From: Bacillota bacterium
GTDB lineage: Bacteria > Bacillota > Clostridia > Lachnospirales > Lachnospiraceae
Assembly: GCA_023437365.1 (NCBI GenBank)
Contig: JAEZGK010000038.1
Location: 1-64,000 of the forward strand
Direction of reading: 5' to 3'
DNA: 64,000 bases
This document shows positions 7,894-16,794 of the stretch, piece after piece. The notes beneath the pieces were generated by a model that worked only from the letters and a program-made list of their open reading frames with translations, searched no databases and was not told the origin of the DNA. Position numbers and translations under genes: made by a program. Each line of letters starts with the position of its first letter. Within the stretch, counting starts at the first letter, position 1.

Positions 7894-10287
7894 CTATTCA
7901 CCGAGAATAACTGTAACTTCATTGATACTTCCAACCGGCTGTACCGTTATGTTATCTACAACTGTACCATTCAGCAGATATTCCCTGACACCCTTCATGA
8001 CATGATCTGGGTTCATAATCGTAATATGGTACTCAGCACCGCGCCAGGTACGCTTCACGGTAAACTCTTCCCATTCGGAAGGAATACAGGGGTCAATGGT
8101 TAAGGTATCAAATTGAGGTCGTATTCCAAGAATATAATGGGTGGCAGAATAATACGCCCATCCTCCGGTGCCTGTCATGAACGGATGTCTGGCACGACCA
8201 AAGGCAGTATGCTCCCGACCCATGATAAACTGACAATAGGAGTACGGCTCCGCTTCCCTGATTTCAATCATGTCATTCTGTTGATAGGGACTTAAAGCGT
8301 CGTAGAATTTCATAGCCCGATCACCACGACCAAGGATGCATTCCGCTGCCCATGCCCAAGGATTGGGATGGGAAAAGATTGCTCCGTTTTCCTTCAGTCC
8401 CGGATAGACTCTTGTTACAAAGCCGATCTCTTCATCCGGTACTGTATAGGAGGGGCCGTTCAGCATAATTCCATAAGGTGTATATAGATATTGATCAATG
8501 GAATCCATCGCCTTTTCGCCCTTTTCTTGATCCGCAAGTCCGGACAAGACTGCCCAGGCATTCGATTCCAGATGCAGCCTGCCTTCCTTATCTTCGCTGG
8601 TTCCAATCTTCCTTCCGCTCTTAGTGATACCTCGGATATACCAGTCCTTATCCCACAACACCTCATTGCAGGCTTTCTTTACTCTCTCCTGCATGCTGCG
8701 GTAGTGCTCTGCATCCTCCTTTCGTTCCAGACACTCCGCAATCCCGATGAAATTTCCGAGTGCCCAGTAATGCAGGAAGGATACCATGGCACTTTCTCCG
8801 CCGCCCAAGTTTAAACAGTCATTCCAGTCTGCCCGAAGTCCCTTGCAGATTCCACTTTGTCCAACCTGTTCTCCCGAGAAATCCAGTATTCTCATCATGT
8901 GTTCATATACGGTTCCGCTTCCGCCGTCCGCATAGGTTATCCTCTCCTCCAGGAAGGAAAACTCTCCGGTCTCCTTCACATATTCGGCAATTGTGCTGAC
9001 CAACCATAACGCATCATCGGAGCAGGCCTGATCAATACCGTGAATTATGTCGTCCTTATTCGGAGTCGGAATGACGGTTGGAGATTGAAAGGGTTTTTGC
9101 TCATTCTGCGGATCGAACCATTCAGGCTGGAATAGATGTAAGCCATAGCCCTTTGATACTAAGGCTCTGAGTAGTTCAACAATTCTCTGACGACATTTTT
9201 CAGGATTACTATGTATGACAGTCATAGCATCCTGTGAGGTATCGCGGTAACCCAGACCGGTTCTGCCACCCACTTCGATGAAGGAGGCAAAACGGGAAAA
9301 CATAATGTTGATCTCTGCCTGATACAGCGTCCAGATATTGATCAGCGTATTCATCCCTTCGTTCGGAGTCTGAATCTGTAGCTTGTTTCTCTTTTCCATC
9401 CAATAGTTTTTCATCTGCAGGTATGCACGGTCGATTTCCGTCAGATCGGAATATTTTGCCCGAAGCTTCCTGCCGTTCTCACGATTGCCTTCTCCGAGCA
9501 GAAAGATTAATCTGACTTCTTCTCCGGGCTTTAATGTAAGCTTCTTGTGTAAGGAGCCGCAGTGATTGCCGCCCTTCTCATAGGAGCCACTGCACACACC
9601 GTTGATTACAGCTACAGGATTATCCTCTGTATGATAAAGACCCAAAAACTTGTCTCTGAGACAATCAAAGCTGTCGGGAGTGAAATTCGAGGTAAAGAAC
9701 TGATATCCAAACTCCTCATAGAACAAATCATGCTCAATAATGCCATCCGCGTAAGAAGAACCGGCAGCATAATTGCTCATCTGGAAGTTGCGGTTGTCCA
9801 TGTCGATGTGATGATAGGAAAATTCGATATAAGAGAAAACACTTAACTTTCTTGTTCTGTTACTCTTATTCTTGATTTTTACATCCCAGAGTTCAACAGG
9901 GTCATCCATGGGGATGAAAAGCTTTTGCTCTGCTTCGATTTGATTATAATCACAGAAGTATTTTGTATAGGATAATCCATGGCGGCATTGATAAATAGCC
10001 TGATCCAACGACTTACCTACCGGCTGCCAGGATACACTCCAGTAGTCCTTACTCTCGTCATCTCTCAGATATACATAATGACCGGGGCGGTCCATCGGCA
10101 CACTGTTTGCGCGAAATCTTGTAATTCTGTGATACTCCGGTGACTTGTAGAAGCTATAACCTCCAGCGGTATGATTAATAACGGTGCACAGATCCTTCAC
10201 TCCAAGATAATTGGTCCATGAGGTGGGCAGATCCACCCTGTCTATAACATATTCCTGATTTTCATTGTCAAAATATCCGTATTTCAT
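7894..10287 (-). CDS. chbP: GH94 N,N'-diacetylchitobiose phosphorylase
   Basis: Cytoplasmic phosphorylase that splits a beta-1,4 disaccharide with inorganic phosphate to a sugar 1-phosphate plus a free sugar. The 797-residue protein has the full GH94 layout: N-terminal beta-sandwich, helical linker, (alpha/alpha)6 barrel and C-terminal beta domain. The catalytic aspartate motif is ADWNDCLN (486-493). The protein resembles Vibrio ChbP, as remembered, along its whole length, including GLRADWNDCLNLGGGES, GFVTRVYPGLKENGAIF and NPWAW. Cellobiose phosphorylases differ at these places. AGGAGGTG precedes the start by about 10 bases. It heads the block of mutase, kinase and importer. Phosphorolysis saves one ATP per disaccharide compared with hydrolysis and kinase action. 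Substrate assignment rests on similarity only. Confidence 0.87.
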   Translation of the reverse strand: MKYGYFDNENQEYVIDRVDLPTSWTNYLGVKDLCTVINHTAGGYSFYKSPEYHRITRFRANSVPMDRPGHYVYLRDDESKDYWSVSWQPVGKSLDQAIYQCRHGLSYTKYFCDYNQIEAEQKLFIPMDDPVELWDVKIKNKSNRTRKLSVFSYIEFSYHHIDMDNRNFQMSNYAAGSSYADGIIEHDLFYEEFGYQFFTSNFTPDSFDCLRDKFLGLYHTEDNPVAVINGVCSGSYEKGGNHCGSLHKKLTLKPGEEVRLIFLLGEGNRENGRKLRAKYSDLTEIDRAYLQMKNYWMEKRNKLQIQTPNEGMNTLINIWTLYQAEINIMFSRFASFIEVGGRTGLGYRDTSQDAMTVIHSNPEKCRQRIVELLRALVSKGYGLHLFQPEWFDPQNEQKPFQSPTVIPTPNKDDIIHGIDQACSDDALWLVSTIAEYVKETGEFSFLEERITYADGGSGTVYEHMMRILDFSGEQVGQSGICKGLRADWNDCLNLGGGESAMVSFLHYWALGNFIGIAECLERKEDAEHYRSMQERVKKACNEVLWDKDWYIRGITKSGRKIGTSEDKEGRLHLESNAWAVLSGLADQEKGEKAMDSIDQYLYTPYGIMLNGPSYTVPDEEIGFVTRVYPGLKENGAIFSHPNPWAWAAECILGRGDRAMKFYDALSPYQQNDMIEIREAEPYSYCQFIMGREHTAFGRARHPFMTGTGGWAYYSATHYILGIRPQFDTLTIDPCIPSEWEEFTVKRTWRGAEYHITIMNPDHVMKGVREYLLNGTVVDNITVQPVGSINEVTVILGE

Positions 10288-10317
10288 AAAAAATAAGCAC
10301 CTCCTCCATATAATTTC

Positions 10318-10346
10318 ATTATAATGAGGGAGATGCTTTATGGTAT
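10318..10346 (-). promoter_or_regulatory. Candidate promoter of the phosphorylase operon
   Basis: The 84-base gap upstream of the phosphorylase holds a TATAAT at 10318-10323, some 30 bases before the start codon. The -35 region is poor. A TTGACA further upstream (near 10356) is too distant to pair with it. Confidence 0.35.
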
Positions 10347-10371
10347 TGTCAGGAATGTCAATATTTGAATT

Positions 10372-12690
10372 TTATTGTTTTATTTCTAATACGATTAAAG
10401 TGTCAATTGGAGTTTTGTAATAATTAATCAGACAACCCTTTAAGATGATTTCTCTTTCGTCGTCAGTCAATTCGCCCAGCTTCAAGGTAAACTCCTGCAT
10501 ATCCTTATTCACTACATAGGCCTTAATCTCATCGGATTTCTCACGGATTGCTTTCTGAATGTCCTTAATGAAGATATAATCTCCGTTAGTGAAGGGAAGC
10601 TCTTCCTTGTAAATAAAGGGAAGCATGCCCCAGTTGATCAAATTGGAGCGATAACGCTTGGTTGCATACTCTACAGCGATATTGGCAAATCCGCCCAATA
10701 CCTTCTGGCAGCTTGCAGCCTGTTCTCTTGCAGAACCATCACCGGGCTTCACAGCATAGATCGCGCTGCCAATCTGAGTAGCCTTACGATCAACCGTAAA
10801 TCTGGTCTCAATCTTATCATATATTTCTTTTAATTCTGCATTGGCAGCAAGGATATCTTCCCCTGCGATTCTGGCTTTTTCTGCCTTCTGAACTGCCTTG
10901 GCACGACCTACATAAGCCGGGTCCTTTCGGGAAAGGGTAAATTCAGCCAGGCCCAAGGGATTGGAGCGATATGAGGAGGTTTCTCCGGAAGGGATCAATT
11001 CATCCGTCGTAGTTACCGGATCATGGATCTCAGATACCACCTTTAGGATCATATCCTCACTCAAAGCAGACATAGCAGGCCAATCTACGATTCCAGGTCC
11101 GAACTTAAGCTCTACACTGCTATCCGGCTTTCCGATACCGTCATAGACACGATTATCATAAATAGTACTGTCATAATAATACTTCGGTTTTGTGAAATTA
11201 ACATCAATGTTCTCAGCGGAAGTCAGATATCCCTTATTTGCTGCAGTTGCAGCAATGGAACGGGCATCCATCAAGGCTACGGATGCAATCTGACCGCTGG
11301 TAATCTTGGAACCTTCTCTGTTCGGGAAGTTTCTGGTGGTATGACGGATGGAGAAGCCATTGTTTGCCGGAACATCTCCTGCACCGAAGCAAGGCCCGCA
11401 GAAAGCGGTACGAATGGTTGCACCTGTTGCTATTAGCTTAGCGATGCATCCGTTCTTAACCAGCTCTAAAAATACAGGCTGGCTTGCCGGATAAACGCTT
11501 AAGGAGAACTCATCGGCACCGATGTATTTTCCCTTTAGGATATCGGCTGCATCACAGATATTTTCAAAACCGCCGCCGGCACAACCTGCAATGGTACCCT
11601 GATCCACATAAAGCTTGCCGTTTCTAATTTTATCCTTTAAGGAATAGTTCACTTTATTGTTATCCAGGCTGACCAATGCCTTCTTCTCAACCTCATCAAG
11701 AATATCATAGAGATTTGCATTCAGCTCATCAATGGTATAAACATTGCTCGGATGGAAGGGCATAGCAATCATAGGCTTGATTTCAGATAAATCAATATAG
11801 ATCATTCCATCATAATATGCCACCTGTGCGGGAGCAAGCTCTTTATATGCTTCAGATCTCTTATGAGTCTCATAAAATTCCTTGACTGCAGCATCCGTTC
11901 TCCAGATGGAGGACAGACAGGTGGTTTCAGTAGTCATAACATCAATGCCGATACGATAATCAACACTTAAGTTATCGATTCCATCACCGACAAACTCCAT
12001 GACCTTGTTATTCACATAGCCGTTAGCAAACACAGCTCCGATGATGGCAAGTGCGACATCCTGCGGCCCCACTCCCTTTCTCGGTGACCCGGTCAGGTAG
12101 ACACCGATGACTTCCGGCATATTGATATCATAGGTTTTATTCAATAATTGTTTTACCAGCTCGGGACCGCCTTCACCGATTGCCATAGTTCCAAGGGCAC
12201 CATAGCGGGTGTGGCTGTCTGAACCCAGCACCATCTTACCGCACTCTGCCAGAACTTCACGTGCAAATTGATGAATGACTGCCTGGTGAGGAGGAACATA
12301 GATTCCGCCGTATTTCTTTGCGCAGGACAGGCCAAACATATGATCATCTTCATTGATTGTACCGCCTACCGCACATAAACTGTTATGGCAGTTCGTCAAA
12401 ACATAGGGCACCGGAAATTTCTCAAGACCGCTTGCTCTTGCAGTCTGAATAATTCCGACGAAAGTAATATCATGGGAGGTTAATTTGTCAAATTTAATCT
12501 TTAATTTTTTGTCGTTTCCTGAGGTGTTATGTCTGGTTAAAATATCGTAAGCTATTGTTCCCTGCTTTGCAGCTTCTTTACTTACTTCTAATCCTGTTTT
12601 TGCAGAAACGGCAGCCTCTGCTCCTACATGCTCCTCGACAAGCTCCTTGCCGTTGATCAGATACACGCCTTGTTCATAAAGCTTTATCAT
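10372..12690 (-). CDS. Aconitase-family hydratase (YbhJ-like)
   Basis: Iron-sulfur dehydratase of 772 residues with large catalytic domains followed by a swivel domain in one chain. The three [4Fe-4S] ligands are visible: C370 in TIAGCAGGG and C431/C434 in FCGPCFGAGD. Substrate-loop features include GSDSHTRYGALG (156-167) and SIRHTTRNFPNREGSK. The sequence is closer to the 'hydratase'/YbhJ branch than to canonical AcnA, which is about 900 residues long, so citrate/isocitrate is possible but not certain. AGGAGG lies upstream of the ATG. The upstream neighbour is an unknown membrane-anchored protein and the downstream one is the phosphorylase operon; neither points to a pathway. Confidence 0.85.
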   Translation of the reverse strand: MIKLYEQGVYLINGKELVEEHVGAEAAVSAKTGLEVSKEAAKQGTIAYDILTRHNTSGNDKKLKIKFDKLTSHDITFVGIIQTARASGLEKFPVPYVLTNCHNSLCAVGGTINEDDHMFGLSCAKKYGGIYVPPHQAVIHQFAREVLAECGKMVLGSDSHTRYGALGTMAIGEGGPELVKQLLNKTYDINMPEVIGVYLTGSPRKGVGPQDVALAIIGAVFANGYVNNKVMEFVGDGIDNLSVDYRIGIDVMTTETTCLSSIWRTDAAVKEFYETHKRSEAYKELAPAQVAYYDGMIYIDLSEIKPMIAMPFHPSNVYTIDELNANLYDILDEVEKKALVSLDNNKVNYSLKDKIRNGKLYVDQGTIAGCAGGGFENICDAADILKGKYIGADEFSLSVYPASQPVFLELVKNGCIAKLIATGATIRTAFCGPCFGAGDVPANNGFSIRHTTRNFPNREGSKITSGQIASVALMDARSIAATAANKGYLTSAENIDVNFTKPKYYYDSTIYDNRVYDGIGKPDSSVELKFGPGIVDWPAMSALSEDMILKVVSEIHDPVTTTDELIPSGETSSYRSNPLGLAEFTLSRKDPAYVGRAKAVQKAEKARIAGEDILAANAELKEIYDKIETRFTVDRKATQIGSAIYAVKPGDGSAREQAASCQKVLGGFANIAVEYATKRYRSNLINWGMLPFIYKEELPFTNGDYIFIKDIQKAIREKSDEIKAYVVNKDMQEFTLKLGELTDDEREIILKGCLINYYKTPIDTLIVLEIKQ

Positions 12691-12756
12691 AGTTACCTCC
12701 TATATCAACACGTATTTTTTACGCATAAACGCCTAGGTCATAATAGCCTTGTAAGC

Positions 12757-13296
12757 TTAATCTTCAATATAATCCTCACTCAGATTAATGGTATATACTT
12801 CATCACAATTAATACGGGAGGAAGTGATGACACCGGATTTCGCCTTCACGCGAATTTCAACCTTATTATCGCTGACGGGAACAAAATTAATGGTTACCTT
12901 TCCGTTAAATACATCATTGAAGATACCAGCATCTACTAACATAGCTTCATGATTTTCAAAATTAAACCTGATTTCTAGGTTGGCTTCCTGGTCAAAAAGA
13001 TCAATCTCTTCTGTAGGAAAGCTAATAGACTCGCCAGCTTTCAGATCTGTTACACTAATTCCATCGTTGATCGGATCTTCCGGGCCTCTATAATATGCAA
13101 CCAAAGATTCTAGCTTCAGATCGGTGCCGTTCTTCACTATGAACTTACTGTCGTTGTTCTCCATATATATAATTACGCCGGAAATGATTAAGAGGACTGC
13201 TATGATAACCCCTGCAACAAGAATTTTCTTTTTCGAATCTAAAAAATGAACTGCAACCTTTTCTTCCTGCTTTCCCTTTGCTCTAATTCTTCTCAT
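12757..13296 (-). CDS. Hypothetical membrane-anchored protein
   Basis: 179 residues with no recognised family. A basic cytoplasmic head (residues 1-25) is followed by one strongly hydrophobic segment (about 28-46, VAGVIIAVLLIISGVIIYM). The outer domain of about 130 residues has alternating strands (for example SVTDLKAGESISFP and KVTINFVPVSDNKVEIRVK) that look beta-sandwich-like. GGAGGAG precedes the ATG. It lies 66 bases upstream of the hydratase gene on the same strand. No function can be given. Confidence 0.75.
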   Translation of the reverse strand: MRRIRAKGKQEEKVAVHFLDSKKKILVAGVIIAVLLIISGVIIYMENNDSKFIVKNGTDLKLESLVAYYRGPEDPINDGISVTDLKAGESISFPTEEIDLFDQEANLEIRFNFENHEAMLVDAGIFNDVFNGKVTINFVPVSDNKVEIRVKAKSGVITSSRINCDEVYTINLSEDYIED

Positions 13297-13411
13297 GTAA
13301 ATACTCCTCCATAATAAATCTTCAAATTTTCAGACATTCTTAATGATAATATTTCATAGAGAAATAATCAAGCTTTTTTTCCTATCAAAGCAAAACAAAA
13401 TTGGGATTTTC

Positions 13412-13446
13412 AAAAAAAGAAGGCCTGTCCGGGACAAGCCTTCCGT
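13412..13446 (-). terminator. Rho-independent terminator after kdgK
   Basis: On the minus strand AAGGCTTGTCC pairs with GGACAGGCCTT around a tight loop and is followed by CTTTTTTT. It lies directly behind the KDG kinase stop codon. Confidence 0.88.
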
Positions 13447-13463
13447 TCAAATCCTCATTATTA

Positions 13464-14486
13464 TTACCTTTGAACTCTTCCGGAGGCATCTCCTCCTACC
13501 AATGCTTCCACTTCTGCCCTGGAGACAAGGTTAAAATCACCCGGTATCGTATGCTTTAATGCAGATGCTGCCACGCCAAATTCAAGAGCCTCCTCCATGG
13601 ATTTACCATCCAACAGTCCGCAGATTAAGCCGCCTGCAAAGGCATCTCCTCCGCCAACGCGATCTACAATTCGGATATTATATTTTTTGGAATGATAGAA
13701 CTTATCTCCGTCATAGATACAAGCCGACCAACCGTTATCCGATGCGGAATAGCTTTCTCTGAGGGAGCTTACGACATATTTGAAATTGAATTTCTTCACC
13801 ATCTGCTCAAAGATATCCTGATATCCGGCAAGCTCCAGCTCTCCGCTTGTGACATCTGTCTTTCCGGGCTTGAATCCAAGTACCTTCTCGGCATCCTCTT
13901 CGTTACCGATGCATACATCCACATACTGCATCAGGTTCGTCATAATCCTCTGCGCTTTTTCGGAGGACCAGAGCTTTTTGCGGAAATTCAAATCCACGGA
14001 AACGGTTATATTTTTACGTTTGGCTACCTTTAAAGCCTCTTCTGTCAGGGCAGCGGCTTGATCACTGATTGCGGGAGTTATTCCGGTGAAATGGAACCAG
14101 TCCGCTCCTTCAAATACTGCATCAAAATTAAAATCAGAAGAGTCGGCCTCTGAGATGGAGGCATGGGCTCTGTCATAAACCACATTGGAGGCTCTCATGG
14201 ATGCGCCGGTCTCCAAAAAATAAATTCCAAGTCTCTCTCCGCCCTTAGCTACAAAGTCGCAGTTCACATTGTGTTTTCTGAGTGCGGCGATTGCTGCTTC
14301 ACCAATCGGATTCTTAGGAACCTTAGTAACGAAATATGAATGATGTCCATAATTTGCTAAGGATACGGCTACATTTGCCTCTCCGCCTCCGTAGCATACA
14401 TCAAAGCTGTCGGACTGTATGATTCTTTGATATCCGGGAGTGGATAGACGTAGCATTATCTCTCCCATCGTGATCACCTTTGCCAT
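13464..14486 (-). CDS. kdgK: 2-keto-3-deoxygluconate kinase (PfkB family)
   Basis: Cytoplasmic sugar kinase of 340 residues that should phosphorylate 2-keto-3-deoxygluconate to KDPG in uronate/pectin breakdown. PfkB-family signatures are present: N-terminal YGGGEANVAVSLANYG (32-47) for substrate binding and the anion hole plus catalytic base in RVGGGDAFAGG with D281. AAGGAG precedes the ATG. It is a single-gene unit with its own promoter and terminator; no KDPG aldolase or uronate isomerase is nearby. A related PfkB sugar such as ribose or fructose is less likely, given the close match of the N-terminal GEIMLRLSTPG segment to KdgK proteins. Confidence 0.85.
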   Translation of the reverse strand: MAKVITMGEIMLRLSTPGYQRIIQSDSFDVCYGGGEANVAVSLANYGHHSYFVTKVPKNPIGEAAIAALRKHNVNCDFVAKGGERLGIYFLETGASMRASNVVYDRAHASISEADSSDFNFDAVFEGADWFHFTGITPAISDQAAALTEEALKVAKRKNITVSVDLNFRKKLWSSEKAQRIMTNLMQYVDVCIGNEEDAEKVLGFKPGKTDVTSGELELAGYQDIFEQMVKKFNFKYVVSSLRESYSASDNGWSACIYDGDKFYHSKKYNIRIVDRVGGGDAFAGGLICGLLDGKSMEEALEFGVAASALKHTIPGDFNLVSRAEVEALVGGDASGRVQR

Positions 14487-14531
14487 TGTTCTATCTCCTT
14501 ATAGTGAAAATTATAGATCCTGTATAAATTA

Positions 14532-14560
14532 AGTATAATTATCACCTGATGCATCGTCAA
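14532..14560 (-). promoter_or_regulatory. Promoter of kdgK
   Basis: TTGACG (14555-14560), a 17-base spacer and TATACT (14532-14537) on the minus strand, about 45 bases before the kdgK start codon. Confidence 0.65.
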
Positions 14561-14672
14561 TGGCAAAAAGCTTTCAAAATCTTGCAAATCTTGCAGTTAG
14601 GAAGAAAGTTGGTTCAGTGAACACTATTATGCACGCTTCGCCGTTCTTCTGTAATTTGTCAATGTCATTCCT

Positions 14673-14897
14673 TCATACATTACGACCTTCCTTCGTCTTA
14701 AACATGCTGAAAAGTCCCATCAGCATACTGAAAATCGAGAGAAAGAACCAAAGTATGACATTTGCATCTGTTGATCGGTAGACAGTGATGGACGATAGGC
14801 AAAGGAGCAGAGCTATCACAGAAATAATTCCGAATACTAGGCCGTTCAGGAAGCGTTTAAACTTACTGATTTTATATCTGTTGACCATTTTTTTCAT
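14673..14897 (-). CDS. Small membrane protein of unknown function
   Basis: 74 residues from the ATG at 14897, which has GGAGG 5 bases upstream. A basic N-terminus (MKKMVNRYKISKFKR) is followed by two hydrophobic segments, about residues 22-40 and 46-65, and a short charged tail. No family was recognised. It is 186 bases upstream of kdgK, whose strong promoter lies in the gap, so the two are probably separate units. Confidence 0.6.
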   Translation of the reverse strand: MKKMVNRYKISKFKRFLNGLVFGIISVIALLLCLSSITVYRSTDANVILWFFLSIFSMLMGLFSMFKTKEGRNV

Positions 14898-15049
14898 AAT
14901 TGCCTCCATATATTGCACACTTTATGCTTCTGAGTTAGTACCTTTGATTATAAGACGAAGCAACATAGGAAATCGTTCCAGAATTTTGTAATTAAATTCT
15001 TAAAAATAGAAATTATATAAATTATAGGATGAATTGTATCTAAATGTTA

Positions 15050-15088
15050 ATAAGCTGATTTAAGATTTTTAATCATAAATCAGCTTAT
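15050..15088 (-). terminator. Long hairpin after the first D,D-carboxypeptidase gene
   Basis: Perfect 13-bp arms (ATAAGCTGATTTA and its complement) with a 13-base loop. The T tract is weak (TTATTAACATTT), so it may act as a terminator or as an RNA 3'-end stabiliser. Confidence 0.5.
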
Positions 15089-15158
15089 ATCCGTTATTTC
15101 TTTGTTTGATTAAGAACTTTGAAAATTTTCTTACCGAATTCCCATTCCTTGATGTAAA

Positions 15159-16589
15159 TTATTCCTGACGCTCCTTCTTATAACTGCTGCTCCATAGACT
15201 AAGCAGACGTCTAAAGCAGTAGGGTAAATCCAGTCCCGGAATATTATTGACAGCACAGATGGGGACTCTGGCATACAAGGAGTCATTGATATAGTAATCG
15301 GCATAACCAAGGATACTGTTTTTTTTCACAGGAGCCTGTAAATATTCCGGAAGCTCATATTTTATGCTCACCTTCTCATCCTCTCTCATGAGTAAGGATA
15401 GATTACCCTCCATATAAAGCGGTTCAAAGTTCTGTTGGCCCTTCTTCACACTCAGAGGTTCAAGCTCGATATCTTTAAATATCTGTTTCTCATGGTAATT
15501 CGTAACACCGTAGTCCATCAGCTCTCTGGTGTCCAGCCATTTCAGATTCTTATTCGGCGGCCAGCCGCTACCGAGAACGACCGATATCAGGGTCCGATCC
15601 GACCTCTTAATCGCACCCACGAAGCAATACCCTGCACCGCCTGTAAAACCGGTTTTAACTCCTATCGCTCCTTCCATCATATAGAGAAATCTGTTTTTGT
15701 TGGTGACAGAATGACTTCGGCTCTTCTTAAGCTCCTGAAAGGAATAAGTAGAGGTATTGGTGACTTTAATAAAATCCTCATTCTTTATTGCGTAGCTGGC
15801 AATGACTGCAAGATCTCTTGCAGTAGTATAATGCTCCGGGGCATCCAGTCCGTTGGGAGTGACAAAGTTCGTATGCTCACAGCCAAGCGCCTTCGCCTTT
15901 TCATTCATCATTTTAGCAAAGCCCTCCACAGAACCGCCCACATGCTCCGCTATGGCGACAGCAACATCATTATGGCTTTCGAGCATCAGCGAGTAGAGCA
16001 GATCTCCCATATGATATTGTTCCCCGGCTCGGATATTCAATTGTACATCAGGCATCCTAGCGGCATAGGCAGAGACATTCACCACCTCGTTTGGATTAGA
16101 ATTCTCAAGGGCTACGATACAGGTCATAATCTTTGTGGTACTAGCCATCGGCATCTGATCATATCCGTTCTTTTCATAAAGCACCCGATTATTTGCCGCA
16201 TCCAATAAAAGTGCAGACAAAGCATGGAGCTTTGGCAGCTTACCGCTTGGTTCTGTCTTATCTGTCTCTTCGCTATTTTCCTCTGAGTTCTCATCTGTCT
16301 GCTGATGATTGTTTTCTTCGGTGCGGAGCAGCTTCTGATACTCCTTTTCATTTTCCAAAGCCCGATTATTTTCCTTTTCCAGCTCTTTTTTGGCGTCAAC
16401 ATACTCCAGGCCGCTTTTTGAAAGCACTGACTCGTAATAATACCTCAAACCGTCATAATGGAAAACTGCGGTAAAAATGATTACCGCAATACAGGGCAAT
16501 GCTGCCAGAACATTTTTATTTAATTGTAAATTCTTCAAGGGAATCATCCTGCTAAAGTTTCTTACTTTAAATTTATTAAACAGGCTCAC
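15159..16589 (-). CDS. D-alanyl-D-alanine carboxypeptidase (peptidase S11), membrane-anchored
   Basis: Peptidoglycan carboxypeptidase of 476 residues that trims the terminal D-Ala of stem peptides outside the cell. Catalytic motifs are S150-T-T-K153, S205-H-N207 and K312-T-G. A C-terminal beta domain (about 385-460) follows, as in PBP5/DacF. Unlike the second family member in this window, the N-terminus has a non-cleaved-looking membrane segment (about 27-43). A charged Glu/Asn/Gln-rich linker (about 66-118) comes next, probably a short coiled coil that holds the catalytic domain off the membrane. The proposed start is a GTG without a clear ribosome site, so the exact 5' end is uncertain. Confidence 0.85.
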   Translation of the reverse strand: MSLFNKFKVRNFSRMIPLKNLQLNKNVLAALPCIAVIIFTAVFHYDGLRYYYESVLSKSGLEYVDAKKELEKENNRALENEKEYQKLLRTEENNHQQTDENSEENSEETDKTEPSGKLPKLHALSALLLDAANNRVLYEKNGYDQMPMASTTKIMTCIVALENSNPNEVVNVSAYAARMPDVQLNIRAGEQYHMGDLLYSLMLESHNDVAVAIAEHVGGSVEGFAKMMNEKAKALGCEHTNFVTPNGLDAPEHYTTARDLAVIASYAIKNEDFIKVTNTSTYSFQELKKSRSHSVTNKNRFLYMMEGAIGVKTGFTGGAGYCFVGAIKRSDRTLISVVLGSGWPPNKNLKWLDTRELMDYGVTNYHEKQIFKDIELEPLSVKKGQQNFEPLYMEGNLSLLMREDEKVSIKYELPEYLQAPVKKNSILGYADYYINDSLYARVPICAVNNIPGLDLPYCFRRLLSLWSSSYKKERQE

Positions 16590-16697
16590 AAATATTCATA
16601 TCAGACCATAAAATCTAGGGAGCAATCCATGCAATCCTCTCTCAATAGGTTCATCGGATATATATAATTATCATCAATAATTACAAAAAGAATAGGA

Positions 16698-16763
16698 ACG
16701 GACTAGCTTCCCAAACCTGATACGCTCATAGGCTCATGATCAGATTATGGAATGCTAGTCCGT
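16698..16763 (-). terminator. Long imperfect hairpin closing the polyamine cluster
   Basis: ACGGACTAGC and its complement form the base of the stem, which continues through TTCC and CTGAT blocks with small bulges. CTATTCTTTTTG follows on the minus strand. It lies 32 bases after the nspC stop. Confidence 0.6.
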
Positions 16764-16794
16764 GCTTTTTCTTCATTCGGTTATATTATGCAAA

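Noticed and set aside
7894..10287. Cellobiose phosphorylase
   Set aside because: The region around the catalytic aspartate (GLRADWNDCLNLGGGES) and the IGFVTRVYPGLKENGAIF segment match ChbP rather than cellobiose phosphorylases, which have different inserts there.
15435..16208. Plus-strand frame of 257 codons
   Set aside because: It lies entirely antisense to a carboxypeptidase with intact catalytic motifs, has no ribosome site and no recognisable protein family.
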